From the NCBI GenBank assembly GCA_963082975.1, contig OY720344.1:89714107-89778106 (forward strand): 64,000 bases of DNA, given 5' to 3'. The translations under genes were made by a program, and so were the position numbers. Positions 23,901 through 38,264 of this stretch are shown here, in pieces; the stretch's first letter is position 1, and the number at the start of each line of letters is the position of its first letter. Below the pieces are notes generated by a model that did no database searches, was not told the DNA's origin, and worked only from the letters and a program-made list of their open reading frames with translations. Origin of the DNA: Labia minor. Its lineage: Eukaryota > Arthropoda > Insecta > Dermaptera > Spongiphoridae.

Positions 23901-26419
23901 CTTGAATTTCACTCACATTTAATAATTTATTTTTATTGTAAACACAGATTTTTTATATTATCTTATAATAAACCTCGAATAATAATATATCTACAATTCG
24001 TCCATTTTAAATCAATAATTTGTAATTTGATTTTGTCATACATTACAAATGAAGAAATTCTATTATTTATTTTCAAAGATTTTTAAAAGATAATTTTTAT
24101 TTCTCAGAGTAAAATACGTTAACACACTACCATTGACAATTATCAACAGAATATGTTATTGATATTATTATGAAATTTTTGAAAAATTGTACATTGAATT
24201 TTTTGTTCATATTATTAATACTATTATGATTTTATATGTGATAAATTAACATAATTTATTACATGATATACAACAGATTACAACAGATATACTTTATATG
24301 AAGATATTGTAGATATTTTGATTTTCGAAGTGAAATGATTCAATATTCTTAAAAAAAAAGAAATTATAGAAAGTGTGTAAAATATTAATGTAATAATTAT
24401 TGATTATAAATAACTAATATTGATTATAATTTCTGAACTTATTTTAAATATATCATTTTAAATTATTTAATCACATTATAAATGTTAAATTAGATTTCTT
24501 TTATAAATAATTTAAATAAATAAAAAAAACAACTGTCAAGAAAGAATATTTTCAAACTTTATTTTTATAGTATATAAATTTAATTGCGCCGGATCATTAA
24601 TAATACAAACATCTTATATTTTATTATATATAATTATATTTAATTAGTATACTGAACACTTTTACTTTTCAATTTAAATTTGTAACTATATGTCTATATT
24701 ATTATAATTCAATTTCAGTAAAAATTCATATAAAATAGAAATTTCACTCTCAAGCTTTTTTCTCCATTATCTTTGTTGAATGATCCACTCCCCTCCTTCT
24801 TCTCATCTTTTATTATTGTTTTTTATTGACCCTAATAATTTAATACATATTACTAATACTTATATTATATTTATTTACATTAATATATTGTATATTTTAC
24901 AGTGTTTTTTTTAAATTCTCTTTTAATTAAATAAAAATTATAAACTAAAATTCATTATTCAACAATTTTATATATACTAGAATGATGAGTTATTTGAAAC
25001 ACGTAATTTATTTTAGTATTATTTAAGAAAATGAATATTTATTTAATACACATAAAACTAGATTTTTAAAGTTAACTTTCATTTTAATCAACAATTATAT
25101 CTCCTCTTAAAATTAATATAAACTAATTAATTAAATCTTAAAACGATTAATTTTCCTTTCAACCTTGATATTATGGTGAAAGCCTTTCTCTTGTGAGATT
25201 TTTTTATTATTATATACATATATTTCAAATATTATTATACTTTTCAATACTATATATTTCTGATTAAATTACAATATATTATATTTTATGTTGAAAATTC
25301 AGTGTTAAATTTGTTCCCCTCTAACACAACTTTTCCCTCAATTTTTAATCATTACTTGCATTATTTCCGTATTTTTCTATTTTTCTCTTTTCTTTATATT
25401 CTATACTCTATCTTACTTTAATCTTTTCCCTTGTCAATCTTCATTAACACTTATACGTTAATGTCGTCTGTCTATTTCGTAATTTTGAAACTCTTACTTA
25501 TTTTCGCGCGCGTTGATCTTAATTATAAATAATTTAGAAGAAACATATATTAATATAATTAATAAATGACAAATATATTTATTATTGTTATTTATTATAC
25601 TATTTTTTAAAAAATTTTATTCTTTTTTTTGTATGTTTAAAAAATGATAACAATATTTTTTAAATAAAAGATGTTTTATAAAAGTACAAAAAAAACAAAG
25701 ATGATTTATTTACTTATTTATTAAGCAAATGAATACAACAATACGTCATACATGTTGGTATCAATTGTTTCAATATTCAAAATTTTTCTTTGTTTTAATT
25801 TTCAATTAGTTTTTCAATCCAATCATTAAATACATAATTAATATAAATTTAATATCAATGCGGGTTCATTTTGAGTCCACTCATAATTTTTTTTAAAAAA
25901 AATATATTAATCACTTACTTTTAAATTTATAACTTAACTATTTTTTTCATTTTAGAATATATTTAAAAAAAAAACATTTCACCCCACACAATTTGTTTTC
26001 CTTAAAATAAATAAAAACTTCAGTCATAAATATAAACGAGTTGTTTTTTGCTTTTTTAAACTATAAAGTATAGAATACCAAATGTGTGTTTATCTTAATC
26101 ATAAAAAAGAAGAGAAGAATAAGAAGAATATACAAGTATCAAATATAAAAATTGTTAGTGCGATTTAAATTTTATTTATTTATTTATTTATTTATTTTTT
26201 CTTTGTTAAACTTGAATTCATCTCTAAAGGGTTTTCAATATACATTTACCTTTAAAAAAGCAATACTATTGTTATGATTATTATTAAGTCAGTTTATTTA
26301 TTTATTATTTAGCTATAGTATTTTATGGTTTGTTTATTTATTGATTCTTTCAACTTGATTTTATTTTAGAGCAAACAATAGTTTTATACTGTGAGAATCA
26401 ATTCTTTTTCTCTTTTTTT
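23901..26419. other. AT-rich DNA with a (TTTA)n run
   Basis: Long AT-rich stretch without recognised genes. A TTTA tetranucleotide run lies at 26171-26196. Open frames here are short and of AT-rich codons. Confidence 0.5.
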
Positions 26420-26640
26420 TATTAACCAGTCGTCCTCCATCGCGCGAACCGATTATAATGTTAACTTTAAATCATCTCTCTTTTGCATTTTGACATCTCT
26501 AGGAGAGATGACAATAGGGCCAGCTATATCAATTATTTCTTCGTTTAAAATAGCCATCGGCTAAAAAGCTTTAAATATTATTAGTCAAGTTGGAGCTAGT
26601 GTAGGTTGTAGGGTGAGGTGAATCTCAATAGTTTACCTCT
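26420..26640. other. GC-balanced islet, function unknown
   Basis: Non-repetitive moderate-GC stretch, with CATCGCGCGAACCG near 26438-26451. No coding or repeat structure found. Confidence 0.3.
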
Positions 26641-27783
26641 TCAATATAATTTATGTAAATAATTTCAAATAAAAATATAATTATCATCGTAAAGAGAATA
26701 TAAAAATATATTTTCCTATTACTCTTAAAATACTTTTAATTTTTGATAATTTATCAGAATAATATCCAAACTTAAAACTTAAATAACTTAAAATAAGAAA
26801 AAAAACCCAACTTAAGGAATATTTTAGATTAAGGAAATTAGTTAGAAGAAAATTGTACTTATAATTGAAAAAATAAACATTCATTATATCAAATATATAA
26901 AATTCATTTTTTTTTAAAAAGAAAATTTAAATTTAAAATAAAATGTATTTTAAATAATAAATTATTAATAATAATAAATAAAATAAATAATATTTAAATC
27001 TCAATATTTCAACTTCATAATTTATCTTCAGACTAATTAAGTCATATGAAATATATTGACACTGACATCGATTATAATATATATATATATATCTATTTAT
27101 TATATATTTATACCTATATATATTTACTGATATATATAGATACTAGATGTAAATTAGATTTAAAATTTGATTGAGTTGATATGTAAATTTGATTAATTTT
27201 TAATATTTAATTTACTTTCAAAGAGAAAAATTAAACTTAGGGTGATTAGTAAAATTTACTCCTGTCATTGATCATTCATTTTTTTCCACTTTCTTTTTCT
27301 ATTTTCACTCTCTACTCACGCTTAACAAAAATTATGAATATTAATTATTTAATAAATACAAAAATAAAAAACAACGCAAGATTATTAAAAATGAAAGAAC
27401 TTGAAAATCTTTAATTTGTAAAACAATTACTTAAAATTATTAAAATAAATTATTTTTATTATATAATACCATTCCAAATATTGATATAATATTAATACTT
27501 CAGAAAAGTTTACATAATTATAAGAAAATAATTATAAATATTTTAAAAATCTCATATAATTGAATTAAATTTTTTTGTTATGAAATTCGAAAAACAAAAT
27601 ATAAAAATATTCGATTTGGGTTAATTGTTATGTCCTTAATAAAGGCAATTAACATGAAAATTAAATATTGAGAAATTTTGAAGAGTTTTTTGAATGAAGT
27701 CAAAGAGAGCTTATAAATGAAATTATATAACTAAAATGATCTATTAATTGATATTTCAAAATAAAAACTGAAATAAAAATTAG
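26641..27783. other. AT-rich DNA, nothing supported
   Basis: AT-rich DNA up to family A copy A2. A TA-rich run lies at 27077-27137. The frame at 26684-26884 (minus) is hydrophobic and unsupported. Confidence 0.5.
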
Positions 27784-28417
27784 CTGGAGTGTCTCCACTC
27801 GACTATCTCGCAATTTGAATTGGATTAAATAACATAATATATTATATTTAAATTAAATTTAATTAATTATAAATTATAAATAATAAATAATAAATATTAA
27901 ACCAGCGCATGTTTGGCTTTTTGTTGATGGCACCACGTCACGTGTTGACGCGTGAGATTTTCAGTGTTAAAAAATTAATTCTGGTAATTTCAGCGAATCA
28001 ATCAAGCTGAAATTCTATATATAGCAGTTTTATATAATTATTAATCATGTGAAAAATTATCAAACATATATCTTTATTTTTACGGTCACTTTAGAGGAAA
28101 AAAAATCAAAACGTTGTAGGTAATGACCCTCTTCCGGTTGAGCTACATTTCTCAAAAGTTGATAGAAAACTATGAATTTTGAATAATGTCCATGTACCAA
28201 ATTTCATCATTCTAGCTCAAACCGTTTTTGCGTAATCTTGCCTACATACATACACACACACATACACACATACACACATACACACACACATACACACACA
28301 CAGACATTTTTCTCAACCTTAGTGAAAATGATTCAGGAACCTTCAAAACGTATAAAAACATCAAAATCTCAACATCGAAAATTTTCATGATCGCAATACT
28401 ATCTCTGGCGAGATAGT
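27784..28417 (-). mobile_element. Family A copy A2 (Helentron-like)
   Basis: A complete minus-strand copy. Its 3' end at 27784 reads CTGGAGTGTCTCCACTCG, followed by ACTATCTCGC. Its 5' end at 28417 carries the perfect hairpin ACTATCTC-TGGC-GAGATAGT. The microsatellite at 28250-28303 is (CA)n broken by CATA units. The sequence is very close to A3, A4 and A10, so this copy belongs to the youngest group. There is no real coding capacity; the frame at 28228-28416 is a read-through of the microsatellite and the 5' end. Confidence 0.9.
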
Positions 28418-29479
28418 AATAAAAACTGAAAATAATAATATTTTTCTTTTTATTTACAGGTTGGTGTCTTTTGTTTATATTTTTCTAAATTCAAATTCTC
28501 ATCATATGTAAGTAATTTATTTGTTATAGATCATAAGTTTATATATTTCCACATATGAAAAATATAGTCTAGAAAAATATGTTCACTTTTTTTCTGGCGT
28601 GATTTGTTCATTATATATTTCTATCTACATATATATATAAATAAAATTCCATTACGTCCTACGTTATTTCTGAATTTTTTTGATCATTTATTATAACATA
28701 ATAGATCCTCCGGATCATTAATCTTCTTTTCTAAAATATAATTTTTTTTTCATAATCATTTTTTATATATAGCAATATTATATTCACAATATTTAAGCAA
28801 ATGAGTAACTATCTATAAAAAAATAAATAAAAATGAATTGTCTTGCTATTTGAATTGGGAAAGAAAGACTCAAGAGGGGGGAAGCTAGGCAAATAAAATC
28901 ATTGTATGAATAGATATTTTTTGCCACTTAGATTAAGATATGCCGACCCACCACTCCTCCCAACAGTGTCATTGAAATATTATTTAGTATTTTTTATTCT
29001 TTTATTGCCCGTAGATATATATTTTTAGTTCATTGTCCATATTGAATAGTACTCCTCCTTGTATCTATTTTTTTTAGATTCTATTTTAATCATTGTAAAA
29101 ATGTTCATGGGAAATTCCTTCTATGAAATATATCTAGAAATATAATTAAGTTTTTTTTTATTTTTAATTTAATATATATTATGATTGCAAGATAAATTGA
29201 CAATTAGAAAATTAAAGACACTCTTAAACTTTTATTTTTTTGTTATCAAGTTATTTAATTAAAAAAAAAAATAAAATAAAAATATTATATAATTTTTCAA
29301 TTCGTAGTATTAGGTCTCACTCTCCCTATACTATATATAGTATATTTATATATATCTTGTTCAAATTTTCAAACGTTAATAAAATACTTTTTTTGTTGAT
29401 GTTAATATACTTTTATCTAATACTAAATTATATATTAAATTTAATTAATTAGTTTCTGTTTTATAAGCGTTTTCTAATT
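28418..29479. other. AT-rich DNA with a small GC-balanced islet
   Basis: AT-rich DNA. A non-repetitive balanced patch with CTCAAGAGGGGGGAAG lies at about 28850-28990. The plus-strand frame at 29240-29452 is unsupported. Confidence 0.45.
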
Positions 29480-29590
29480 ACTATCTCGCCAGAGATAGTA
29501 TTGCGATCACGAAAATTTTCGATGTTGAGATTTTGATGTTTTTATACGTTTTGAAGGTTCCTGAATCATTTTCACTAAGGTTGAGAAAAA

Positions 29591-29680
<90 letters not shown>

Positions 29681-30132
29681 GACAAGATTACGCAAAAACG
29701 GTTTGAGCTAGAATGATGAAATTTGGTACATGGACATTATTCAAAATTCATAGTTTTCTATCAACTTTTGAGAAATGTAGCTCAACCGGAAGAGGGTCAT
29801 TACCTACAACGTTTTGATTTTTTTTCCTCTAAAGTGACCGTAAAAATAAAAATATATGTTTGATAATTTTTCACATGATTAATAATTGTATAAAACTGCT
29901 ATATATAGAATTTCAGCTTGATTGAATTGCTGAAAGTACCAGAATTAATTTTTTAACACTGCAAATCTCACGCGCCAACAAGTGCCATGGTGCCATCAAT
30001 AAAAAGCCAAACATGCGCTGGTTTAATATTTATTATTTATAATTTATAATTAATTAAATTTAATTTAAATATAATATATTATGTTATTTAATCCAATTCC
30101 AATTGCGAGATAGTCGAGTGGAGACACTCCAG
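29480..30132 (+). mobile_element. Family A copy A3 (Helentron-like), first of a tandem trio
   Basis: A complete plus-strand copy and the best reference for the family. At the 5' end lies ACTATCTCGCCAGAGATAGT, which is both the terminal inverted repeat and an 8-bp perfect hairpin with loop GCCA. A pure (TG)38 run lies at 29595-29670. Next is the module AAACGGTTTGAGCTAGAATG, then ATGAAATTTGGTACAT (29695-29730). Near the 3' end the partner GCGAGATAGT is followed by the hairpin GAGTG-GAGA-CACTC and CCAGCTAAT. It has no open frame of interest. The layout matches Helentron-derived HINE/DINE-1 elements; the class is inferred from structure, not from any encoded protein. Confidence 0.9.
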
Positions 30133-30141
30133 CTAATTTTT

Positions 30142-30736
<595 letters not shown>

Positions 30737-30751
30737 CTTATTTATTCTGTC

Positions 30752-30753
<2 letters not shown>

Positions 30754-30792
<39 letters not shown>
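30754..30792. repeat. (AT)n microsatellite at the truncated start of A5
   Basis: A pure AT dinucleotide run occupies the place where other family A copies have (TG)n. It joins directly to the A5 body at GACAAGTTTAGG. Confidence 0.9.
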
Positions 30793-30796
<4 letters not shown>

Positions 30797-31253
30797 AGTT
30801 TAGGAAAAAACGGTTTGAACTAGAATAATGAAATTTGGTACAGGGGCATTATTCAAAATTCGTAGTTTTCTATCAAATTTTGAGAAATGTAGTTCATCCG
30901 GAAGAGGGTCATTACTTACCACGTTTTCATTTTTTTTTCCTCTAAACTGACCGTAAAAATAAAGATATTTGTTTGATAGTTTTTCACATGATTAAAAATT
31001 GTATAAAACTGCTATATATAGAATTTTAGCTTGATTGAATCGTTGAAAGTATCAGAATTAATTTTTTAACACTGCAAATCACGCGCCAGCACGTGACCTG
31101 GTGCCATTAACAAAGAGACAAACACGCACTGGTTTAATAAATATTATTTATTAATTTTTATTTATAATTTAATTAATTAAATTTAATTTAAATATAATAT
31201 ATGTTATTAAATCCAATTCAAATTTGCTAGATAGTCGAGTGGAGACACTCCAG
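30793..31253 (+). mobile_element. Family A copy A5, 5'-truncated, third of the trio
   Basis: Contains only the part 3' of the microsatellite: ACGGTTTGAACTAGAATAATG, the GAAATTTGGTACA module, the AT-rich tract and the 3' end (GATAGTCGAGTGGAGACACTCCAG with GCGAG mutated to GCTAG). The 5' half is missing and an (AT)n run abuts the break. It is more diverged than A3 and A4, so the trio is not one simple recent triplication. Confidence 0.85.
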
Positions 31254-32139
31254 ATTTTTTTATATAATTTAAATAAAAAAATACCTATATATTATATATA
31301 TATATACTATTTTATTATTTTTCCAATACCCATTAATGTTATATTGTATTAATATATTATTTGAATTTATGATATTTTTAAGTACTAATTTAATTAAATT
31401 TCAAAAGAAGATCATTTTAATAAATATATTTTCTTAATATAATATATAGTTTTTCTATCCTGTTTCATATCCTTGTTATTTGAAGCAAAATAATATCTCA
31501 TTATTTTCATTTTAATATAATTAATAAGTAGTAATAACTAGCTAGAAGTAGATAGGAACATTGATTTATTTATTTTTCTGTCCAAAATAAAATTTCTTTG
31601 CCATTTTTCCTTTCTACCAATAATTTCCTTTTATATTCAGTCAAAATATTTAAATTATTTAACTGTTTTTCTATTTTTCCTAAAAATCTAATATATTTAT
31701 TTATCTTGAACATAAATAAATTCCATGAATATTCGAAATGAAACTTAATATTTCATTTTTTTATTTCTTTCAGTCACAATATATATAATATTGTTAATAT
31801 ATATTTGTTAAGAGATTTGTGACCTAGAAGTGAAAGCCATTGACGATGATTATGTTTCATTTCATAGCACGATTTTTTTATTTTAGTGATTCATTATTAA
31901 ACACTTTTCAAGTAAATGAGAGAAATTTCTCGATTTTCATGTTTTTGAAACAATTCATGTTGTATGAAAACTGAATTAAATAGATTCCATATGCATGTTC
32001 TCTATGGACAGGATAGCATTTATGATATGGAATTTTAAATTCTTATAGCATGTTCTTTCTATTAAATGAAGATCATATTTATGTACCTACAGTTAACTTG
32101 ACTAATACTTTTCTAGTACCCATCCAATAAATTCCACAC
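31254..32139. other. AT-rich DNA, nothing supported
   Basis: AT-rich sequence after the tandem trio. No feature recognised. Confidence 0.5.
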
Positions 32140-32370
32140 GAAGTTTGTCTTGAAATTGATTGATATAATAGGGCTAACATTGAAAGATTATAGTTTGTCT
32201 TCCAAGAAAAGACATTCTGACATCATCCATGATTCCAATAGATTCAAGATGAAAAAAGCTTCCTCGTTGGGTAGGCGCGTGTTTTGGCAAAGATTGAGAA
32301 GGTGGGTTGTTCAGAGGACATTGGCATGAATGGGGGCGTCTACTATCCCCGCCAAGTTTATTATTATATC
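32140..32370. other. GC-balanced islet, function unknown
   Basis: Non-repetitive stretch of higher GC content, including GGGTAGGCGCGTGTTTTGG and ATGGGGGCGTC. No coding frame or repeat structure. Candidate regulatory element. Confidence 0.3.
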
Positions 32371-32999
32371 CATGATCAAATCAACACCATCAATAAAAGA
32401 TTAAATATATATATAAAATAGAAAAAAAAAATAAAAATATATTCTTTGATGTTGAAAAACTAAAATGATAGAAACAAATATATATCAATATAAAATATTT
32501 CAGCTAACAAGTTATAAAAAAATATACTAAATATATGAGAACGAAAACTAAATATTATTAAAATTATCTCTGTTGTGATTCAATAATTTGGCATTTAAAT
32601 CTCCACAAATTGATTTTCTTATAGAAATGGATATTAATGAATGAAACATTTATATAAAGTCAATAGCATTAAAATAAGCCAAATAGTATAATTATATAAA
32701 ATCAGATTCAATTATAATTATAATTTCATAAAATTTATCATATAATATGATTATATTAACCAAATATCATAATATTAAGTTTATATTGAATTTTTTAATT
32801 AATATTCTCAATATTCATATAAATATATTATATTTTTATGTCTTAATATTATTATTATAAATATTTTATTGTTTTAGAATTAATTTTCTAATACTTATAT
32901 AAATATCACTTTATTAATTAACATTAATCAATACATATATATATATATTAGAATTAAATTTATTAAATAATAGTGAATTTAAAAAAAAATATATTAATC
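32371..32999. other. AT-rich DNA, nothing supported
   Basis: AT-rich sequence with TA-rich runs; nothing recognised. Confidence 0.5.
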
Positions 33000-33430
33000 A
33001 GTCGTTACAATCAATTAGTCCTTATATCAACTTTTAATGGGTAAAATGATGAAAAATGATAGGGGTTTGGTATGAATGAAAGTTTAAATAAGTGAAAAAG
33101 GTCTTGTAAACAAGGCAAGTACATGGTGCACGGTTGTTTTGTATTGAACGGATGCTTCATTGTAGTGGGGAGGTTCCGCATTGCGTTGCCTGCCTTCTTG
33201 TTGTTGTCTATGAATAGAAACGTGTGGGTCAAGGAAAAATACAGCGGAAGATAGCCTCGAAGATGGGAAGAGCTTCGCGATTGTTCCCCCAATTCGTAGG
33301 ACGCTTGTACAATGTCGGAGATTTTTTTATTGATGGTGCCACTGTGTGAGTGGATGGGAGGAAAGGGATATGCGTAAAGAATAGGGGGGGGGGGTAGATA
33401 AAGCAACCAATATCTAAAAGCATTCTTCAT
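33000..33430. other. GC-balanced islet with a 144-codon open frame
   Basis: The largest balanced islet in this part. A minus-strand frame (33011-33445, 144 codons) has a proline-rich start and no recognisable domain, and another minus-strand frame overlaps it (33229-33423). Low stop density here probably reflects composition. A run of ten G lies at about 33385-33394. Non-coding regulatory sequence seems more likely than a gene, but an exon cannot be excluded. Confidence 0.3.
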
Positions 33431-36400
33431 ACAGATCAACATCAATAATTGATTTGATTATTTATTTCTAAATCGAAAATGAATCATTCATGGATATCTT
33501 TCATATCAGTTTAGAATCATTTGATCGTTTCCTTAAGATTCCTTTCGTTTTATCTAATCGAGTGAAAGGAAATAAAGATATTAAAAAATTATATTTCAAT
33601 ATAATAAAATACAAAATGGACAGCCTTTGCCCCGTTAACATTCTTATGCTATTTCTAACAATGAATAATTTAGAAGGGTATAAAACCACTCAAAAATTTA
33701 GAATATATAAATATAACTATATATTTAATATGTAAATGTAGGAAATATTTAATTAGTTCTCTCATTAATTAATATACATATATATATATTATATATATAT
33801 GGGGATACTTTTCTTAATAATTCATTTTGATAGAAATATATTAATTAATAGAAACTCGAAATAATTTAATAAATATTATTGATTAATTAATTGAGAACCT
33901 TCGAGTTAATAAATAATAATAAAAAATAATAATAATATAAAACCTTTTAATTTTTATATTTGTCATTAAATTGAAAATAAATCGATCCTTTTCATACTAT
34001 TTAAAAATTATATTAAATTAAATGCATATCATTTATTAACCATATTCATTTGTCTTCAATTAGAAATTGGATAGTAGAAAAGAAGCCACATATAACGGTG
34101 TATTAATTGATGCATTGAAAAATGTTGGCTTATTATTTATTTAAAAGAAAGACTATTTTTATATAAAATTAATGGAGTTGAGTTCTCAGAGTGAAATGAA
34201 GAAGATACTAGTTGGACAGGTTGTTTCAAAGGAACTTGAGCTTCCATCCTTTTTCTTTGTCCATATCTAAACAAATATGAGTCCCGTCAACGGCGGCTTA
34301 GCTCGGACACTTTCCAAAAGATACTTTCACTCGAACTGACCTCGTAGCAACTCAGTCTTTAACTTGAACATATATCTATCTAAACGTTAATATATATGTC
34401 AAAGAGAAACAGAATAAATAAAAAAAAAACAAAAACATAAACAATAGCCAGCAAACAAATTTTCAAACTTACTATCAGCCACTTTGTTATTCTTCTTCTT
34501 ACCTTAGCCTCTGACCTGCAGGCATATTAATGGACAACTCGATAGAGATACGATCAAATTCCTTTTAACACAATCGAACTGAAGCTGAATACAATCACTT
34601 GCAAGCGAATTGTGATTATTTGAATTTTATAATTCTTTTCTCAAATTCATCTTGTTCTTTTTATTATTGCTGATTAATAAGAATTAAATACAATTCTTTA
34701 GTTATTAACCAAATAAAGTTACTTTTTATATAGGAATAATAATGCATGTTTTTTGAATAATTCAAAAGATTTCATTGTCAATTTGTATCCTTATTTTTTG
34801 AGAATTATGGAAATTACCAACACGTGCCCTTTTAATTTTTATACCATAAGAAAAAGTATAATTTTTATAAATTGATTTTCGTGATTTACTAAAGTGAAAT
34901 CTTCACCAAAAAAATGAACAACAGTGCATTAAAGTCTCTGAATAATGTTATTAATTTGCAAGGCATTATCCTAATTGAGGAATAATTAAGGTATATCAAA
35001 GTCAACAAATCGCAATTTATTTTACATAGATAATCAAATTAGAGATTTCTTTTCCTTCCAAATGATTAAATGAATAAATCAACAGACACTACCTTTTTCT
35101 TTTCTTGTTTTTTAATTTAAAAATATACAAATCCAATTAAATGGTATACACACCCATTCAATTACATTTATTCTTCTAAGACAATCGACTCTTTAATTAA
35201 ATTACAATTGTTAAGTAATGAAATTGGCGATTTTATTTACATTCGAAATTACCTTTCATCATTTTGTAGTAATATTGTTTTTTGTCAGTTATTTTCTATT
35301 TGGAATCTAAATCCCACTTCAGATTTACTTTTTAAACTTGTCTTAAATTATGATTTAGAATGTTTTTAAGAGTAAAATTTGATTTAATAAAATTCATAAC
35401 CGGATCGCCCCACAAAATAATCCCACGTATTAATTTAGACATTGAAAACATTTTTGAATTGTTATTAATTTATTAAAAAAAAAATTTATTTTGATAATAA
35501 ACTAGTTATCAACATTTTTCATGGAAAATAAATAAATCATAAATAACCTTCATTCTCCTTATTTAATTCCAATCAACGATATAATTTTATAATTTGCATT
35601 TTATAAATATACGTTTTTTTAATGAATGTATTAAATTAATTTATTTATGAATATTTAAATAATAAATCAAATTAATATAAAGAAAATAAAGAAAAAAAAT
35701 ATTATATAATTATATATACATAAAAAAGTAAATTTAAAGATAGCACGAATTAAAAAAGCAATGTTCATTATTGGTTATCTTCTGGTAGGTCAACATATTT
35801 TTTTTTTAATTAAAGAAGACGAGTCGTGTGTTCTCCATCATTAAATCTTACCATATAAATCTAACCTAGTTTAGTTAGCTATGCGATTTTTTTTTATCAC
35901 TTCCTAGATAATCCGATGTTTGATCCGCTCCGTTAAACAGCCATTTATGGAATCTCAATTATTTGTTCTACAAGTTTACATAAATACCTTTTTGTCAGAT
36001 CCAATCATTTATTTTTTCTTTTGGAAACTTAATTTTATAGAAAGCTTATCAAAAATTACTCCTCTCAATAAAAACTAAAAAATTGAAATCTTTCCAAAGT
36101 ATAAATCTGCAAATTTTATAAAGATGTATTGTATTTAACCTTTACAAAGAAAGGGAAAATAATGATTTAATCTAAATATATTAGCACACCTAAATAAGAT
36201 CTTATCTTACTATTTTTATTTCATTTTATTTCTTCTTTACTTACTGTAATTATTTTAAATATTTATGTAAATTAGACAATGAAATTAGAATTAATGTTTC
36301 ACACCTTTCATCTAATTATGCTTAGTAAAATTTCGTAACAAAAAAAATAAAGCCATATAAATAATAATAAAAAAAGATAATTTCAATTTGAATTAAAAAA

Positions 36401-36480
36401 TGATTCAATGTTTGGATGAGAGTTATCGTTGTGAAATATCATTTGGACCTCAGCCCCTGAGAAAAAAAAATATTATGTGG

Positions 36481-36515
<35 letters not shown>

Positions 36516-37289
36516 CTTACAATTCTATTAAATAAAAAATTCAAGAAATTTATTTTTAGTAATCTATTTAAGTATAATTAAATACCTATATTTATATCAC
36601 ATTGTGATTGTGTTATTAATTTATTTATTTTCCCCATCAGATAATAATAATAATTTTTTATTCATTTTAATATTTCTTCAAATTATTTTTATATCTTTTG
36701 ACCATTTTTATTTATTTATTGGCCCTTAGGATCGAATCAGATTTTCGCCAGTCATTTATATGAAAACCTATCAAGTAAATATTAAATGATAATTTTTGTG
36801 TTTGGTCCAAAATTCTACCACTTAACTTCGCGCTTGTTTGGAAATATTACTAAAATAATTTATTCATTTATCAATTTGAAAGAAGACTAGATTTTATTTT
36901 TTTATGTAAATGAAAATATATCATAAAATTGTATTTAAAAATATAAAAAAAAATTAATACATTTTTTAACAAATCTCCTTCAAAACTCTATAAAAATTGA
37001 ATTTATATGCCTCTGATTCTTCTCAACGATCGTTTAATAATGATTTATAATTCTAATTCTATTAAAAAAAATGCAAATTAGAATGTCTATCATGGTTCAA
37101 CTCGAAATTCACAACAATAAAACATCGATACACACGTCTTTTTAACATTTATAGAATAGTTAAAAAGAAATATAATTCAACTGTAAATTAAGAACATTTT
37201 GACAGCTGCTTTTAAAATGAATAATGGTGTCAATGATTCACTCAAAATAAAATAAAAAATAAAAACAAATATAATTATCATTAATATGA
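33431..37289. other. AT-rich DNA with one small balanced patch
   Basis: Long AT-rich stretch. A balanced non-repetitive patch lies at 34240-34370 (ATGAGTCCCGTCAACGGCGG). A TA run lies at 36488-36513. The frames at 33490-33735 and 33501-33689 on opposite strands overlap and are unsupported. Confidence 0.45.
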
Positions 37290-37620
37290 ACTGTAAATTA
37301 TGTAACAAGATGAGCCCATCTATCCTGGATGAACGGGCTGTACAAATATAGTTCAAGGGCGTTTTGCGAATGAAGCCCTTTTTTAGAGAAGCGCGGGCGT
37401 TCCGCTGCACAGCGCAAGACCTTCCAGCCCAAAAAACAGCCATTGTTCTCTGAAGAGAAGGCTCTTTTTTCAACAGCACCTCCCTCCGAATTAATTAGTC
37501 AAGGCACTGTTGTTATAACTTGATAAAACACTTCATCTTTAATTGGGCAACAACCATCTAACATAGCACCTCATTACAAATACTATATATTATTTGATAA
37601 AGAATCATTTCTCAAACTCT
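37290..37620. other. GC-balanced islet, function unknown
   Basis: Includes GAAGCGCGGGCGTTCCGCTG and other balanced tracts with no repeat structure. A minus-strand frame (37177-37479, 100 codons) crosses its edge into AT-rich DNA and shows no domain. Candidate for a conserved non-coding element or an exon. Confidence 0.35.
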
Positions 37621-37904
37621 TCCATCTGATTTAAACGAATAAATAGAAAATAAACAAAAGATCATTCATGACAAAAAAAAATAAATGACAGATTGTCTCA
37701 CTTATTATAGTTCTTTTCTTATTATTTAACAAGCGGATAAATTTAAATGTATAGTAGACTATCTGCTCTTTGTTTAAATTTATAATTATCTTTTTGTATG
37801 ACATAAAAAATATTAGCAGAATATTTTTTATCTATTCATAATTAATAATTTACTTATATATTAATAAAAAATAAATAAATAATAATTATTATTATTAAAA
37901 TAAG

Positions 37905-38264
37905 CAGGAGTGTCTACACTCGACTATCTCGCAAATTTGAATTAGAATAATTAACATATATTATATTTAAATTAAATTATAAATTAAAATTAATAAATAA
38001 TATTTATTAAACGGCGTGTTTGGCTCTTTGTTGATGGCACCACGTCGTGTCCTGGCGCGTACCTTTCTCAAAAGTTGATTGAAAACTACGAATTTTGAAT
38101 AATGCCCGTATACCAAATTTTATTATTCTAGCTCAAACAGTTTTTTGCGTAATCTTGTCTACATACACAAACAGACAGACAACCTTATTGAAAATGACTC
38201 AGGGACCTTCAAAACGTATAAAAACATCAAAATCTCGACATCGAAAATTTTCTCGCGAGATAGT
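37905..38264 (-). mobile_element. Family A copy A6, internally deleted
   Basis: Both ends are present on the minus strand: CAGGAGTGTCTACACTCG with GACTATCTCGC at the 3' end, and TCTCGCGAGATAGT at the 5' end with part of the hairpin lost. About a third of the body is missing at a junction near 38059, where GGCGCGTACC runs straight into TTTCTCAAAAGTTG. Only a short microsatellite remains (about 38160-38180). Confidence 0.85.

Noticed and set aside
29595-29670. Repeated short units that could be taken for a CRISPR-like array or satellite
   Set aside because: Simple TG dinucleotide within a transposable element; no spacers and a eukaryotic context.
33011-33445. 144-codon minus-strand frame as a protein gene
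   Set aside because: No domain and a low-complexity start; a second minus-strand frame overlaps it. The length is explained by the locally higher GC content and few stops.
37905-38264. A6 as a separate short family
   Set aside because: Both ends match family A and the interior is explained by one internal deletion.
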